Of a stretch of 64,000 nt of DNA, positions 45,777 to 54,426 are shown piece by piece; position 1 is the stretch's first letter, and each line of letters starts with the position of its first letter. The stretch comes from Williamsia phyllosphaerae (GTDB lineage: Bacteria; Actinomycetota; Actinomycetes; Mycobacteriales; Mycobacteriaceae): contig NZ_BMCS01000001.1 in NCBI RefSeq assembly GCF_014635305.1, positions 1-64,000 of the forward strand, read 5' to 3'. The position numbers were made by a program, and so were the translations under genes. The notes under the pieces were generated by a model. That model saw only the letters and a program-made list of their open reading frames with translations. It was not told the DNA's origin and made no database searches.

Positions 45777-45791
45777 GAGACTGTTAGTCTC
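45777..45791. promoter_or_regulatory. Palindromic operator upstream of the TetR gene
   Basis: GAGACT-GTT-AGTCTC is a perfect inverted repeat with six-base arms, in the 51-base gap between the 43-residue membrane protein and the TetR gene. It is the most likely TetR binding site. Confidence 0.65.
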
Positions 45792-45800
45792 AAAAAATCG

Positions 45801-45932
45801 TCAGCCCATCGAGCCGACGACCAGCAGCATCCCGAGGACCAGCAACACGAGCGGTGCCACCATCGCCACGACGCGCCAGAATCGGATGGACGCACCGGAA
45901 TGCGGTCGGCCGGTATGAGTACGGAGAGACAT
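45801..45932 (-). CDS. 43-residue single-pass membrane protein
   Basis: Starts at the ATG 45930-45932 with AAAGGA 9 bases upstream. It has a basic, polar N-terminus (MSLRTHTGRPHSGASIRFW) and one strongly hydrophobic helix (APLVLLVLGMLLVVGS) ending at the C-terminus. It lies between the TetR gene and the divergent MFS gene and could be a small partner of the transporter. No known family was recognised. Confidence 0.6.
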   Translation of the reverse strand: MSLRTHTGRPHSGASIRFWRVVAMVAPLVLLVLGMLLVVGSMG

Positions 45933-46112
45933 GGTCACGGTTCCTTTCACACCGGGGCGACGTCGACCCGGGCCCTTCGAGCGATCTGTGACTGCTAGGA
46001 CCAGAGTGACAGAAGTAACAGTTGAGATCGGGCAGCCACTCCGCGCGTCGGCGTCACGATTGCGCAACACGGGTGTGTCGAGCAGCCACCCGATCACGAG
46101 AGGGTGCGAGCG

Positions 46113-47777
46113 ATGACCACGGTGAAGCCCGGCCCCGACCGCCTCACGATTCGTGCCGTCTGGCTCATCGCCGTCGCCTGCGGCGCACTGAGCGCGGTCG
46201 TCGCGGCCATGGCCGCACTCAACACGGCGTTGGCCGAGATCGCCCCGGACATCGAGGCCGACGCCGGACAGATCACCTGGCTGGTCGACGGCTACACGCT
46301 CACCCTGGCGGCACTACTGCTGCCCGCGGGCGCGCTCGGCGACCGGTTCGGTCGACGCGGGATGTTGATCGGCGGCATGGTCGTGTTCGGCGTCGCGTCC
46401 CTGCTGCCGGTGTTCCTCGACGACCCGAACCTGATCATCGCGTCCCGCTGCCTGGCCGGTGCCGGTGCCGCGCTGGTCATGCCCGCCACCCTCTCGCTGA
46501 TCACCTCGGGTGTCCCCGAATCCAAGAGACCACTCGCGGTGAGCATCTGGGCCGGTGTCGCAGGCGCCGGAGCCATCGGCGGGTTCTTCGTCACCGGAAT
46601 CCTGTTGGAGTTCTTCAGCTGGCATTCGATCTTCATCACCTTCGCCGCGGCGTCCGCGGTCATCGTGGTCATGGCCCTCACCGTCGACACCTCGCGCGAC
46701 GAGAACCCACCACGCTTCGACATCCGCGGCTCCGTCACCTCGGCGGTGGCGATCGCCGCCTTCGTGTTCGGGCTCATCGAGGGCCCGGTCCGCGGTTGGG
46801 ACGACCCACTCGTCCTGATCGCCCTCATCGGCGGGTTGGCACTCGTGGGCGCATTCATCCATCTGGAGCTGGCCCGCGACCACCCGCTGCTCGATGTCCG
46901 CCTGTTCCGTCGACGCGCCTTCGGTTCGGGCGCATTCGCGATCGCGCTGCAGTTCCTGGGATCCTTCGGCACGTTCTTCCTGATCCTGCAGCGTCTACAG
47001 CTGGTGCTCGGGTATTCACCACTGCAATCGGCCGTGGCGATGTTCCCGCTGGTGATCGTCGTGATGGTGATGTCCCTGCTGGGAAATTGGCTGGCGGTGC
47101 GGTTCAACTTCCGCGCCGTGCTGGCGCCGGGCATGTTCGTGTTCGGGATCGGGATCGTGCTGTTGGGCGCGTTGACCTACACCGAGTACTGGGTCATCGC
47201 GATCCTGTTGTCGGTCATGGCCTTCGGTCTGGGCGTCGCGACCGCCCCCGCGACCACAGCCATCATGGTGTCGACCCCGGTCGAGAACCAGGGCGTCGGC
47301 TCCGCCGTCAACGACACCGCCCGCGAACTCGGCGCCGCGATCGGCATGGCCCTGGCGGGCAGCATCGTCGCCGCGGGCTACACCGCGCGTATCGGCGCGA
47401 CCGCCGACCGCGCGCGTGAACAGTTCCAGACCATGGGTGATCAGCTGATCTCCGGTGGACAACAGGCCCGCGGCGAGATGGTCGCCGCGCAGGGTGACGT
47501 CGTCGCCGAGAACATCGGACGGTCGCTGGCCGAGGCGAAGGCGGTCTCCGAACAGCTCGAGCAGAACGTCCCCGGCGACCTCGCCCGGACCGTTCTCGAC
47601 GGCGCGCAACAGGCGTTCCTGCATCCCTCGAGCCAGGCCTACATCGTGCTGGGTGCGCTCGTGATCGCCGGTTCGGTGGTGTTGGCGTTCTGGGCCCCGA
47701 ATCGACTGGACGAGAAGGCGACCGGGACGACGGTGGTGGCGGCACCATCGGACCGGGAGTCCGACCCGGTGGGTTGA
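46113..47777 (+). CDS. MFS drug efflux transporter of the DHA2 (14-helix) type
   Basis: A 554-residue protein. Motif A is GALGDRFGRRGML, and motif C-like glycines lie in AGVAGAGAIGGFFVTG. It has 14 predicted helices. An 80-residue polar helical loop separates the last two helices (about residues 425-505; AREQFQTMGDQLISGGQQAR). GAGAGGGTG precedes the ATG. A proton-coupled exporter regulated by the nearby TetR protein is inferred. Confidence 0.87.
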   Translation: MTTVKPGPDRLTIRAVWLIAVACGALSAVVAAMAALNTALAEIAPDIEADAGQITWLVDGYTLTLAALLLPAGALGDRFGRRGMLIGGMVVFGVASLLPVFLDDPNLIIASRCLAGAGAALVMPATLSLITSGVPESKRPLAVSIWAGVAGAGAIGGFFVTGILLEFFSWHSIFITFAAASAVIVVMALTVDTSRDENPPRFDIRGSVTSAVAIAAFVFGLIEGPVRGWDDPLVLIALIGGLALVGAFIHLELARDHPLLDVRLFRRRAFGSGAFAIALQFLGSFGTFFLILQRLQLVLGYSPLQSAVAMFPLVIVVMVMSLLGNWLAVRFNFRAVLAPGMFVFGIGIVLLGALTYTEYWVIAILLSVMAFGLGVATAPATTAIMVSTPVENQGVGSAVNDTARELGAAIGMALAGSIVAAGYTARIGATADRAREQFQTMGDQLISGGQQARGEMVAAQGDVVAENIGRSLAEAKAVSEQLEQNVPGDLARTVLDGAQQAFLHPSSQAYIVLGALVIAGSVVLAFWAPNRLDEKATGTTVVAAPSDRESDPVG

Positions 47778-47787
47778 CCCACGCGGT

Positions 47788-49425
47788 CTAGACGGTCGCC
47801 ACGGCCTCGACAGCGGTCGCCGAGGCCCACTTGTAGTCGGCCTTGCCTGCCGGGGATCGATGGATCTGTTCCACCACGGTGATCGTGCGCGGCACCTTGT
47901 AGCCGGCGATCCGTTCGCGGCAGGTCGTCTGGATCTCGTCGAGGGTCGGCGCGTCGGCCCCCTCGACCACCGAGACCACAGCGGCGACCTTCTGGCCGAA
48001 TCGCGGGTCCGGCACGCCGACGACGAGGACGTCGTGCACGGCCGGATGTGCCTGCACAGCCGCCTCGACCTCCTCGGCGAACACCTTCTCGCCGCCGGTG
48101 TTGATGCACCCCGAACCGCGGCCCAGGAACACGACGCCGCCGTCGGCGTCGAGTCGGCCCATGTCGCCGAGGATCGCCGCGCGACGCCCGTCGGGCAACG
48201 TCACGAACGTACGGGCCGACTTCTCGGGATCCTTGTGATAGCCGACGGGGACGCGGCCGACGCGGGCGATGAAGCCGATTTCCTCCGATCCCGGTTCGAT
48301 CGGCTCGAGGGCCTCGTCGAGAACGGTCAGTGCCGGGTTCGAGGTGGACCGCAGCAGGCCGTCCGCGCCCATGATCAGCTCGCCGTCGTTGCCGGTCTCC
48401 GACGCACCGAAGTTGTCGCGCATCCACAGATCGGGTTTGACCGCCCGCATCCGGTCGCGCACCGCCGTCGACCAGATGGCGCCGCCGTTGGTCACCGACA
48501 GCAACCCGCTGACGTCGAGGGTCCCCAGCGCTTCTCTGCGCTCCATCTCCTCCACGAGCGGCGCACCCATCCCGTCACCGACGATGAGCACGATCTGCAC
48601 CCCGTGGTGCTCGATCGAGTCGAGCACGGCCGCCGGGACGAAGTCGCGCTGCAGCACCAACCGGCCGCCATTGATGAAGAACATGAACAGCGAGTAGATC
48701 GCGGCGCCGTGCATCAGCGGCGCGGCCAGCAGGAACGAGATCGGGGCGAATGTACTCGCGTTGTTCGCGATCGCGGCGTGGTCGGCGAGCGGTTCGGGGC
48801 CGTAGGGGTTGCCCCCGGACAGCGGCTTGTGGAAGAAGTCGTCGTGGCGCCACACCACGCCCTTCGGATAGCCGGTGGTGCCCCCGGTGTAGAGGATGTA
48901 GTGCTGGTCGCCGGATCGGGGCGGGAAGTCGCGCGCGGTGCTGTGCCCGGTGAGGTCGACGACCCCGACCGAGACCCGATCGTCGGCTGCGGCAGCGAGT
49001 TCCGGCGTGATGTCGCCGATCACCAGCACGGTGTGCACCGCGGTCTGCGGCAGCACGGTCGACAGCGTGCGCTGGTGCTCGTCGAGCTCCACGAGGACCG
49101 CGACCGCGTCGGAGTTCTCCAGGATGTAGGCGAGTTCGGTTGCGGTGTAGCGATAGTTGACGTTGATCGCGGTCGCACCGATCTTGAGCAGCGCGACCAT
49201 CGCGTAGACGTGCTCGAGACTGTTCTTGAGGTACAGCGCGACGTGGTCGCCGGCACCGATCCCATGGTCGCGCAACAGATGCCCGAAAGCATTGGACCGC
49301 TCGTCGAGGTCGTGGTAACTGACATCGACGCCCTCGTAGCCGATCGCGATCCGATCGGGCACGGCATCGGCGATGGTCTCGAAGATGTCGCCGAGATTGA
49401 AGTCGGTGGAGGTCGTCTCGGTCAT
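47788..49425 (-). CDS. fadD19: Steroid side-chain acyl-CoA synthetase FadD19-like
   Basis: A 545-residue adenylate-forming enzyme with the AMP-binding motif ILYTGGTTGYPKGVVW, FGASETGNDGELIMG, and the C-terminal lysine region SPAGKADYKW. FadD19 (Rv3515c, 548 residues) activates C24-branched sterol side chains. Size and company fit this, but other FadD enzymes cannot be excluded. The ATG overlaps the ltp2 stop by three bases. It is the last gene of the igr-type operon. Confidence 0.82.
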   Translation of the reverse strand: MTETTSTDFNLGDIFETIADAVPDRIAIGYEGVDVSYHDLDERSNAFGHLLRDHGIGAGDHVALYLKNSLEHVYAMVALLKIGATAINVNYRYTATELAYILENSDAVAVLVELDEHQRTLSTVLPQTAVHTVLVIGDITPELAAAADDRVSVGVVDLTGHSTARDFPPRSGDQHYILYTGGTTGYPKGVVWRHDDFFHKPLSGGNPYGPEPLADHAAIANNASTFAPISFLLAAPLMHGAAIYSLFMFFINGGRLVLQRDFVPAAVLDSIEHHGVQIVLIVGDGMGAPLVEEMERREALGTLDVSGLLSVTNGGAIWSTAVRDRMRAVKPDLWMRDNFGASETGNDGELIMGADGLLRSTSNPALTVLDEALEPIEPGSEEIGFIARVGRVPVGYHKDPEKSARTFVTLPDGRRAAILGDMGRLDADGGVVFLGRGSGCINTGGEKVFAEEVEAAVQAHPAVHDVLVVGVPDPRFGQKVAAVVSVVEGADAPTLDEIQTTCRERIAGYKVPRTITVVEQIHRSPAGKADYKWASATAVEAVATV

Positions 49426-50597
49426 CGGGTCAGCACCAATCCGCTCGTGGGAACTCCGGTCCCGGCCGTGACGACGACGCGTTGCGCACCGTCGACCTGA
49501 TTGACCGAGTCGCCCCGGAGTTGCCGCACGGCCTCGGCGATCCCGTTCATCCCGTGGATGTAGGCCTCGCCGAGCTGTCCACCGTGGGTGTTGAGCGGCA
49601 GCTCGCCACCGACCTCGAGGACGCCGGGGCGTCGGACGAAATCCTTGGCCTCACCACGGCCGCAGAACCCGAGTTCCTCGAGCTGCATCAGTGTGTAGGG
49701 CGTGAAGTGGTCGTAGAGGATGGCCGCGTCCATGTCGGTGGGACCGAGTCCGGACTGCTCCCACAGCTGCCGTCCGACGAGACCCATCTCCGGCAGGCCG
49801 CCCAGGTCGTCGCGGTAGTAGCTGGTCATGATGTATTGGTCGTTGCCGCTGCCCGACGCCGCACCCGCGATGATCGCCGGGACGTGCGGCATGTCCTTCG
49901 CCCGCTCGGCGGAGACGATCACCAGCGCCACACCACCATCGGATTCCTGACAACAGTCGAGCAGGTGCAGGGGCTCGGCGATGTAGCGCGAGTTCTGGTG
50001 GTCGTCGATGGTGATGGGCTTGTCGTAGAAGAAGGCGTTGGGATTGACCGCGGCGTGTTTGCGATCGACCACCGCCACGGCACCGAAATCGGCACTTGTC
50101 GCGCCGTATTCGTGCATGTACCGCTGGGCGACCATGGCCACGAACGCAGCCGGCGTGGACAACCCGTGCGGATAGCTGAACGCGTTGTCGGTGCCCGACG
50201 AGTTGTCCTGGGCGGCGAGACCGGCGTTGACCTGACCGAAGCGCATACCGGACCGCTCGTTGAAGGCACGGTAGGCGACCACGACGTCGGCGACACCGGT
50301 GGCGACGGCCATCGCCGCCTGCTGCACCGTCGAGCACGCCGCCCCACCGCCGTAGTGGATGCGCGAGAAGTACGTCAGGTCACCGATTCCCGCGGCACGG
50401 GCGACGGCGATCTCGGTGTTGGTGTCCATCGTGAACGAGACCAGGCCGTCGACCTCGGACGGGTCGAGTCCCGCGTCGGCGATCGCCGCCCCGACCGCCT
50501 CGGCGGCCAGGCGCAGCTCACTGCGGCCGGAGTTCTTCGAGAAATCGGTGGCACCGATCCCGACGATCGCGGCGGCGCCGGACAACGAGGTACTCAT
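49422..50597 (-). CDS. ltp2: Thiolase-like aldolase Ltp2
   Basis: A 391-residue thiolase-fold protein, AAIVGIGATDFSKNSGRSEL at the start. Thiolase-type catalytic Cys/His pairs are replaced by the Ltp pattern (YDHFTPYTLMQLEELGF; NTHGGQLGEAYIHGMNGI). Ltp2 performs the retro-aldol step that removes the last side-chain unit (propionyl-CoA from 17-hydroxy-3-OPC-CoA), bound to the DUF35 domain of ChsH2. It overlaps chsH1 by four bases. Confidence 0.9.
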   Translation of the reverse strand: MSTSLSGAAAIVGIGATDFSKNSGRSELRLAAEAVGAAIADAGLDPSEVDGLVSFTMDTNTEIAVARAAGIGDLTYFSRIHYGGGAACSTVQQAAMAVATGVADVVVAYRAFNERSGMRFGQVNAGLAAQDNSSGTDNAFSYPHGLSTPAAFVAMVAQRYMHEYGATSADFGAVAVVDRKHAAVNPNAFFYDKPITIDDHQNSRYIAEPLHLLDCCQESDGGVALVIVSAERAKDMPHVPAIIAGAASGSGNDQYIMTSYYRDDLGGLPEMGLVGRQLWEQSGLGPTDMDAAILYDHFTPYTLMQLEELGFCGRGEAKDFVRRPGVLEVGGELPLNTHGGQLGEAYIHGMNGIAEAVRQLRGDSVNQVDGAQRVVVTAGTGVPTSGLVLTR

Positions 50598-51052
50598 GCG
50601 TTGCCCTGAGCGGTGTGGTCCGGTGTCTCGGTGTGGTCCAGGACGACGCTCACCTGCGAGGTGACGTGCTTGCCCAGTGCGTTCGTGCCGACCACGTCGA
50701 CCGTCGCGACCCCGTCGTCGACGGCGCTGACCGTCCCGGCGAACGTGAGCGTGTCGTAGGCGTACCAGGGGACGCCGAGGCGCAGCGTGATCGAACGGAT
50801 CTGGGCCCGCTGTCCGGCCCAGTCCGTGACGTAGCGCCCGACCAACCCGGTGTCGGTGAGGATGTTGACGAAGATGTCCTCGGATCCCTTGCTCTGCGCG
50901 AGGTCTCGGTCGTGGTGGACGTCCTGGAAGTCGCGGGTGGCCAGGGCGGTCGAGACGATGAACGTCGGCGTTGCCTCGATCACCAGGGGCGGCAGGGTGT
51001 CGTCGACGGCCACGCGGGGTGGCGTGCGGGGCGGGGCCACGGGGGCGGTCAT
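50594..51052 (-). CDS. chsH1: MaoC-like hydratase subunit ChsH1
   Basis: A 152-residue hotdog protein with the catalytic Asp-His pattern in TRDFQDVHHDRDLAQSKGSE. It pairs with the MaoC-like half of ChsH2 to hydrate 3-OPDC-CoA. The ATG at 51050-51052 overlaps the chsH2 stop by four bases. It has a Pro-rich N-terminal extension compared with the 128-residue mycobacterial protein. Confidence 0.9.
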   Translation of the reverse strand: MTAPVAPPRTPPRVAVDDTLPPLVIEATPTFIVSTALATRDFQDVHHDRDLAQSKGSEDIFVNILTDTGLVGRYVTDWAGQRAQIRSITLRLGVPWYAYDTLTFAGTVSAVDDGVATVDVVGTNALGKHVTSQVSVVLDHTETPDHTAQGNA

Positions 51053-52113
51053 GTCGTCGCGCCTTTCGATCCGGCGGGTTGCCAGGCGTACAGGGTCCAC
51101 GGATCACCGGGTCCGGGGACGGTGGCGTCGGGATCGGCTGCGTTGGATTCTGCTGGGAAATCGAGGAACTCGACGACGACCGGCATCCCGATGGACACCT
51201 CGGCGGGGTCGACCCCACGGAGTTGGCCGAGCATGCGGGCGCCCTCGTCGAGTTCGACCAGGGCGATGACGAACGGCAGGGTCCGGCCGGGCACGCGCGG
51301 GGCGTGGTGCACCACGAAGCTGTAGACGGTGCCCGTCCCGGCGGCGACCTGGTAGTCGGTGGTCTCGGAATGGTGCTTCCACAGCGCGGGAACCGGCGGG
51401 TGGACCAGGGTTCCGTCGGGGCGGCGTTGGATGCGTAGTTCGTGATCGGCCACCCCGGCCCAGAAGAACGCGGTGTCGCGAGATGCAGTGGGCCGCATCA
51501 TCGCGCCGGCGTCGAGGTCGTCCGTGGGGGCGGCCAGCGACGATGTGACGCCGGGGGCTGCCGCCGACTCGTTCGATGCGGTGGGTGGCCGGAACTTGAG
51601 GATGCGGAAGTTCATCTCGGCGACGACCTCGTCGCCGACGGTCCAGACGTTGCGGGTGGTGAAGAACCATCCCTCGCCGAGCCCGGTGGTCTTCGGGCCG
51701 ACCACGTCGAGCAGTTCCGACGAGATGGCGACGTGCTCCCCCGGGCGGGTGTAGCGGTGATAGGTCGAGTCGCAGTTGGTGGCGACGACCGAGGTGTACC
51801 CGGCGTCGTCGAAGATCTGCGAGACCGCGCCCAGCGGGTCGTCGTCGGACCGCGCCCCGTGTAGGCCGCGCATGGTCCACACCTGCGCCATCGCGGGCGG
51901 GGCGACGACGCCGTCCCAGCCGGCGGCCCGCGCCGCGTCGTCGTCGCGGTAGATCGGGTTCCCGTCGCCGATCGCCTCCGTCCAGTTGGCGATCATAGGG
52001 CCGTTGATCGGATCACGTCCGGGCACCGGAGCGCTGGCGCCACCGGCACGCACCGCGTCGGTCGAAGTGCGGATCCGGTCGGCCGTGCTCGCCACGGTCT
52101 GATCCACGCTCAT
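51049..52113 (-). CDS. chsH2: ChsH2, MaoC-like/DUF35 fusion
   Basis: A 354-residue protein. The N-terminal 190 residues are a MaoC-like hotdog (DGNPIYRDDDAARAAGWDGV), and the C-terminal 140 are a DUF35 OB-fold (FWAGVADHELRIQRRPDGTL; VYSFVVHHAPRVPG). The zinc-ribbon cysteines are not evident. It forms the hydratase with ChsH1 and docks Ltp2. Its start overlaps the chsE2 stop by four bases. Confidence 0.92.
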   Translation of the reverse strand: MSVDQTVASTADRIRTSTDAVRAGGASAPVPGRDPINGPMIANWTEAIGDGNPIYRDDDAARAAGWDGVVAPPAMAQVWTMRGLHGARSDDDPLGAVSQIFDDAGYTSVVATNCDSTYHRYTRPGEHVAISSELLDVVGPKTTGLGEGWFFTTRNVWTVGDEVVAEMNFRILKFRPPTASNESAAAPGVTSSLAAPTDDLDAGAMMRPTASRDTAFFWAGVADHELRIQRRPDGTLVHPPVPALWKHHSETTDYQVAAGTGTVYSFVVHHAPRVPGRTLPFVIALVELDEGARMLGQLRGVDPAEVSIGMPVVVEFLDFPAESNAADPDATVPGPGDPWTLYAWQPAGSKGATT

Positions 52114-53276
52114 CGCGGCGCGCGCGGGAGACCGAGGCCCGAGGTCGCGATCATGTCCCGCATGACCTCGTTGACGCCGCCACCGAAGGTGATCACCACG
52201 TTGCGTTTGGCCTGCGCGTCGAACCAGCGGATGAGCTCGGCGGTCTCCGGATCGGCGAGATCGCCGAAGCGGCCGATGATCTCGTCGATGAGTCGGGAGA
52301 TGCGCTGCACCCGTTCGGTGGCGAACACCTTGGTGGCCGCGGCGTCGGCCATGGAGATGGACTCGTTGCCCGACGAGGACACCTGCCAGTTCAGCAGTTC
52401 GTTGATGCGGGTGTAGGCCGCGATCTCGGCGAGCGCCCTGCGCACGTCCGGATTCTTCGCGGGCACCGTGCCGTCGGCCGCCGGTTTCTGCGCCCACGCG
52501 GTGATGCGGGCCAGCAGTCCGTCCATCCGTCCCGCGGGACCGAGCATGACGCGCTCGTGGTTCAGCTGGGTGGTCAGCAACCGCCAGCCGAGGTTCTCCT
52601 CGCCGACCAGCATGCCGACCGGGACGCGGACGTCGTTGTAGTAGGTCGCGTTGACATGGTGGGCGCGGTCGGCGGTGATGATCGGGGTCCAGCTGTAGCC
52701 GGGATCGCTGGTGTCGACGATGAGCATCGAGATGCCCTTGTGCTTCGGGGCGTCCTTGTCGGTCCGGCACGCGAGCCACACGTAGTCGGCGTCGTGACCG
52801 CCTGTGGTCCACAGCTTCTGCCCGTTGACGATGTACTCGTCACCGTGCCGGACCGCGGAGGTCTTCAGCGACGCGAGGTCGGTGCCCGCCTCGGGCTCGC
52901 TGTAGCCGATCGCGAAGTGCACCTCGCCCGCCAGGATCGCCGGGAGGAACTTCTGCTTCTGCTCGTCGGTGCCGTGCACCTGCAGGGTGGGGCCGACGGT
53001 CTGCAGGGTCACCGCGGGCAGCGGGACGTCGGCGCGCGCCGCCTCGTTGACGAAGATCTGCTGCTCGATGTCGCCGAATCCCTTGCCGCCGTACTCCGCC
53101 GGCCATCCGACGCCGAGCCAGCCGTCGCTGCCCATCTGGCGGATCACCTTGCGGTACGTCGGACCGTGTCGCTCGGTCAGCATCGCCGCCTGGTCCTCGG
53201 GCGAGATCAGCGTCGAGAAGTATTCGCGCAGCTCGGCTTTGAGGGACTTCTGTTCGGGGGTGAGGTCGATGAACAT
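52110..53276 (-). CDS. chsE2: Acyl-CoA dehydrogenase ChsE2 (FadE29)
   Basis: A 388-residue ACAD with IGYSEPEAGTDLASLKTSAV and GQKLWTTGGHDADYVWLACR. The length matches FadE29. It forms an alpha2beta2 enzyme with ChsE1 that oxidises 3-OPC-CoA, the three-carbon side-chain intermediate. The ATG lies four bases after the chsE1 stop. Confidence 0.92.
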   Translation of the reverse strand: MFIDLTPEQKSLKAELREYFSTLISPEDQAAMLTERHGPTYRKVIRQMGSDGWLGVGWPAEYGGKGFGDIEQQIFVNEAARADVPLPAVTLQTVGPTLQVHGTDEQKQKFLPAILAGEVHFAIGYSEPEAGTDLASLKTSAVRHGDEYIVNGQKLWTTGGHDADYVWLACRTDKDAPKHKGISMLIVDTSDPGYSWTPIITADRAHHVNATYYNDVRVPVGMLVGEENLGWRLLTTQLNHERVMLGPAGRMDGLLARITAWAQKPAADGTVPAKNPDVRRALAEIAAYTRINELLNWQVSSSGNESISMADAAATKVFATERVQRISRLIDEIIGRFGDLADPETAELIRWFDAQAKRNVVITFGGGVNEVMRDMIATSGLGLPRAPR

Positions 53277-53280
53277 CGAT

Positions 53281-54369
53281 CTAGTACTCCTGGCCGGTCG
53301 AGTCCGCCAACTCGTCGGCGAACATGGACGACTCCGCAAGCTCGTCGAGACGGGCGGTGGCCCCACCGACGATGCGGGCGAGGTCCTTGATGATCGAGTA
53401 GTAGCGGTGCAACGGATAGGTGATGTCCACACCGACACCGCCGTGCAGGTGCGTCATGGTGCGCAGGGTCGACGGCATCTCGGCGGCGAGCCAGTAGGTG
53501 GCGATCGACAGGTCGCGGTCGGCGTCGAGCCCCTCGGCCAGGCGCCACGCCGCCGACGTCACCGCCAGGTTCATCGACCGCCCCACCACATAGATGTCGG
53601 CGATCTGCTGGGTGACGGCCTGGAAGGTGCCGATGGGCTTGCCGAACTGATTGCGGTTGCTGACGTGGTCGGCGGTGATGCGCAGCGCACCGGCGAGGAT
53701 CCCGTCGGCGTACGCGGCCAACCCGAGTCGGTAGAGGTCCCGCAACGCCCGACCGTCCCGAGACACCAGCGCCGCGTCGTCGACGGCGACGTTCTCCAGC
53801 CGGACGGTGTACTCACCCCATCGCGACGACGCCGGGGTACGAGTGATCGACACCCCGTCGGCGGCCGCGTCGACGAGCACGATGCCGGAGTCGGTGGTGA
53901 CCAACAGCGCTGCCGCCCCGTCGGCGTGCAGGACCGCGGTCTTCGTTCCGGTGAGCCGACGGCCGGACAGCGAGGTGTGCGGTGCGGTGGTCAGCGCGGC
54001 GCCGGGTTCACCGATCGCGATGGCGACATGGCCTCCGGCGACGATGGTCTCGGCGAGACGATCGAGCGCAGACGACGATTCCCGGATCGCCAGTCCGGCG
54101 ACCAGGGTGCCGATGGCGGGGGTGACGCCCGCCGACTCGCCGAGTTTGGTCAGCAACGGCAGCAGTCCCAGGATGCCGACGGTGTCGCCGCCACGGTCCT
54201 CCGGCAGCGGGAGCGCGACCACCCCGGACTCGACCATCGCCGACCACAGGGGAACCTCGAGGCCGCCGGGTGCGTCGAACTGTTCGTCCCACACCGGGGT
54301 GTGACGTCCGACCAGGTCAGTGGCCACGTCGCTGACCGCCTGGGCCGTGCCGTCCAGGGTGAAATCCAC
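53281..54369 (-). CDS. chsE1: Acyl-CoA dehydrogenase ChsE1 (FadE28)
   Basis: A 362-residue partner subunit with a diverged N-terminal half and a conserved VSNRNQFGKPIGTFQAVTQQ and LHGGVGVDITYPLHRYYS. It is the first gene of the igr-type operon. In M. tuberculosis cyp125 precedes it; here a KstR operator and fadE34 precede it instead. Confidence 0.92.
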   Translation of the reverse strand: MDFTLDGTAQAVSDVATDLVGRHTPVWDEQFDAPGGLEVPLWSAMVESGVVALPLPEDRGGDTVGILGLLPLLTKLGESAGVTPAIGTLVAGLAIRESSSALDRLAETIVAGGHVAIAIGEPGAALTTAPHTSLSGRRLTGTKTAVLHADGAAALLVTTDSGIVLVDAAADGVSITRTPASSRWGEYTVRLENVAVDDAALVSRDGRALRDLYRLGLAAYADGILAGALRITADHVSNRNQFGKPIGTFQAVTQQIADIYVVGRSMNLAVTSAAWRLAEGLDADRDLSIATYWLAAEMPSTLRTMTHLHGGVGVDITYPLHRYYSIIKDLARIVGGATARLDELAESSMFADELADSTGQEY

Positions 54370-54399
54370 GCCGGGACACCTCCTCGTCGAAACCGTTTC

Positions 54400-54413
54400 T
54401 AGAACCTGTTCTA
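54400..54413 (-). promoter_or_regulatory. KstR operator upstream of chsE1
   Basis: TAGAACCTGTTCTA, a perfect palindrome and a full match to TnnAACnnGTTnnA, lies 31 bases before the chsE1 start. Confidence 0.88.
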
Positions 54414-54426
54414 GTTGTATCAGAGA

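Noticed and set aside
47860..49500. A 546-residue plus-strand open frame
   Set aside because: Antisense shadow of fadD19, with no start signal and shadow-type His/Arg/Asp composition.
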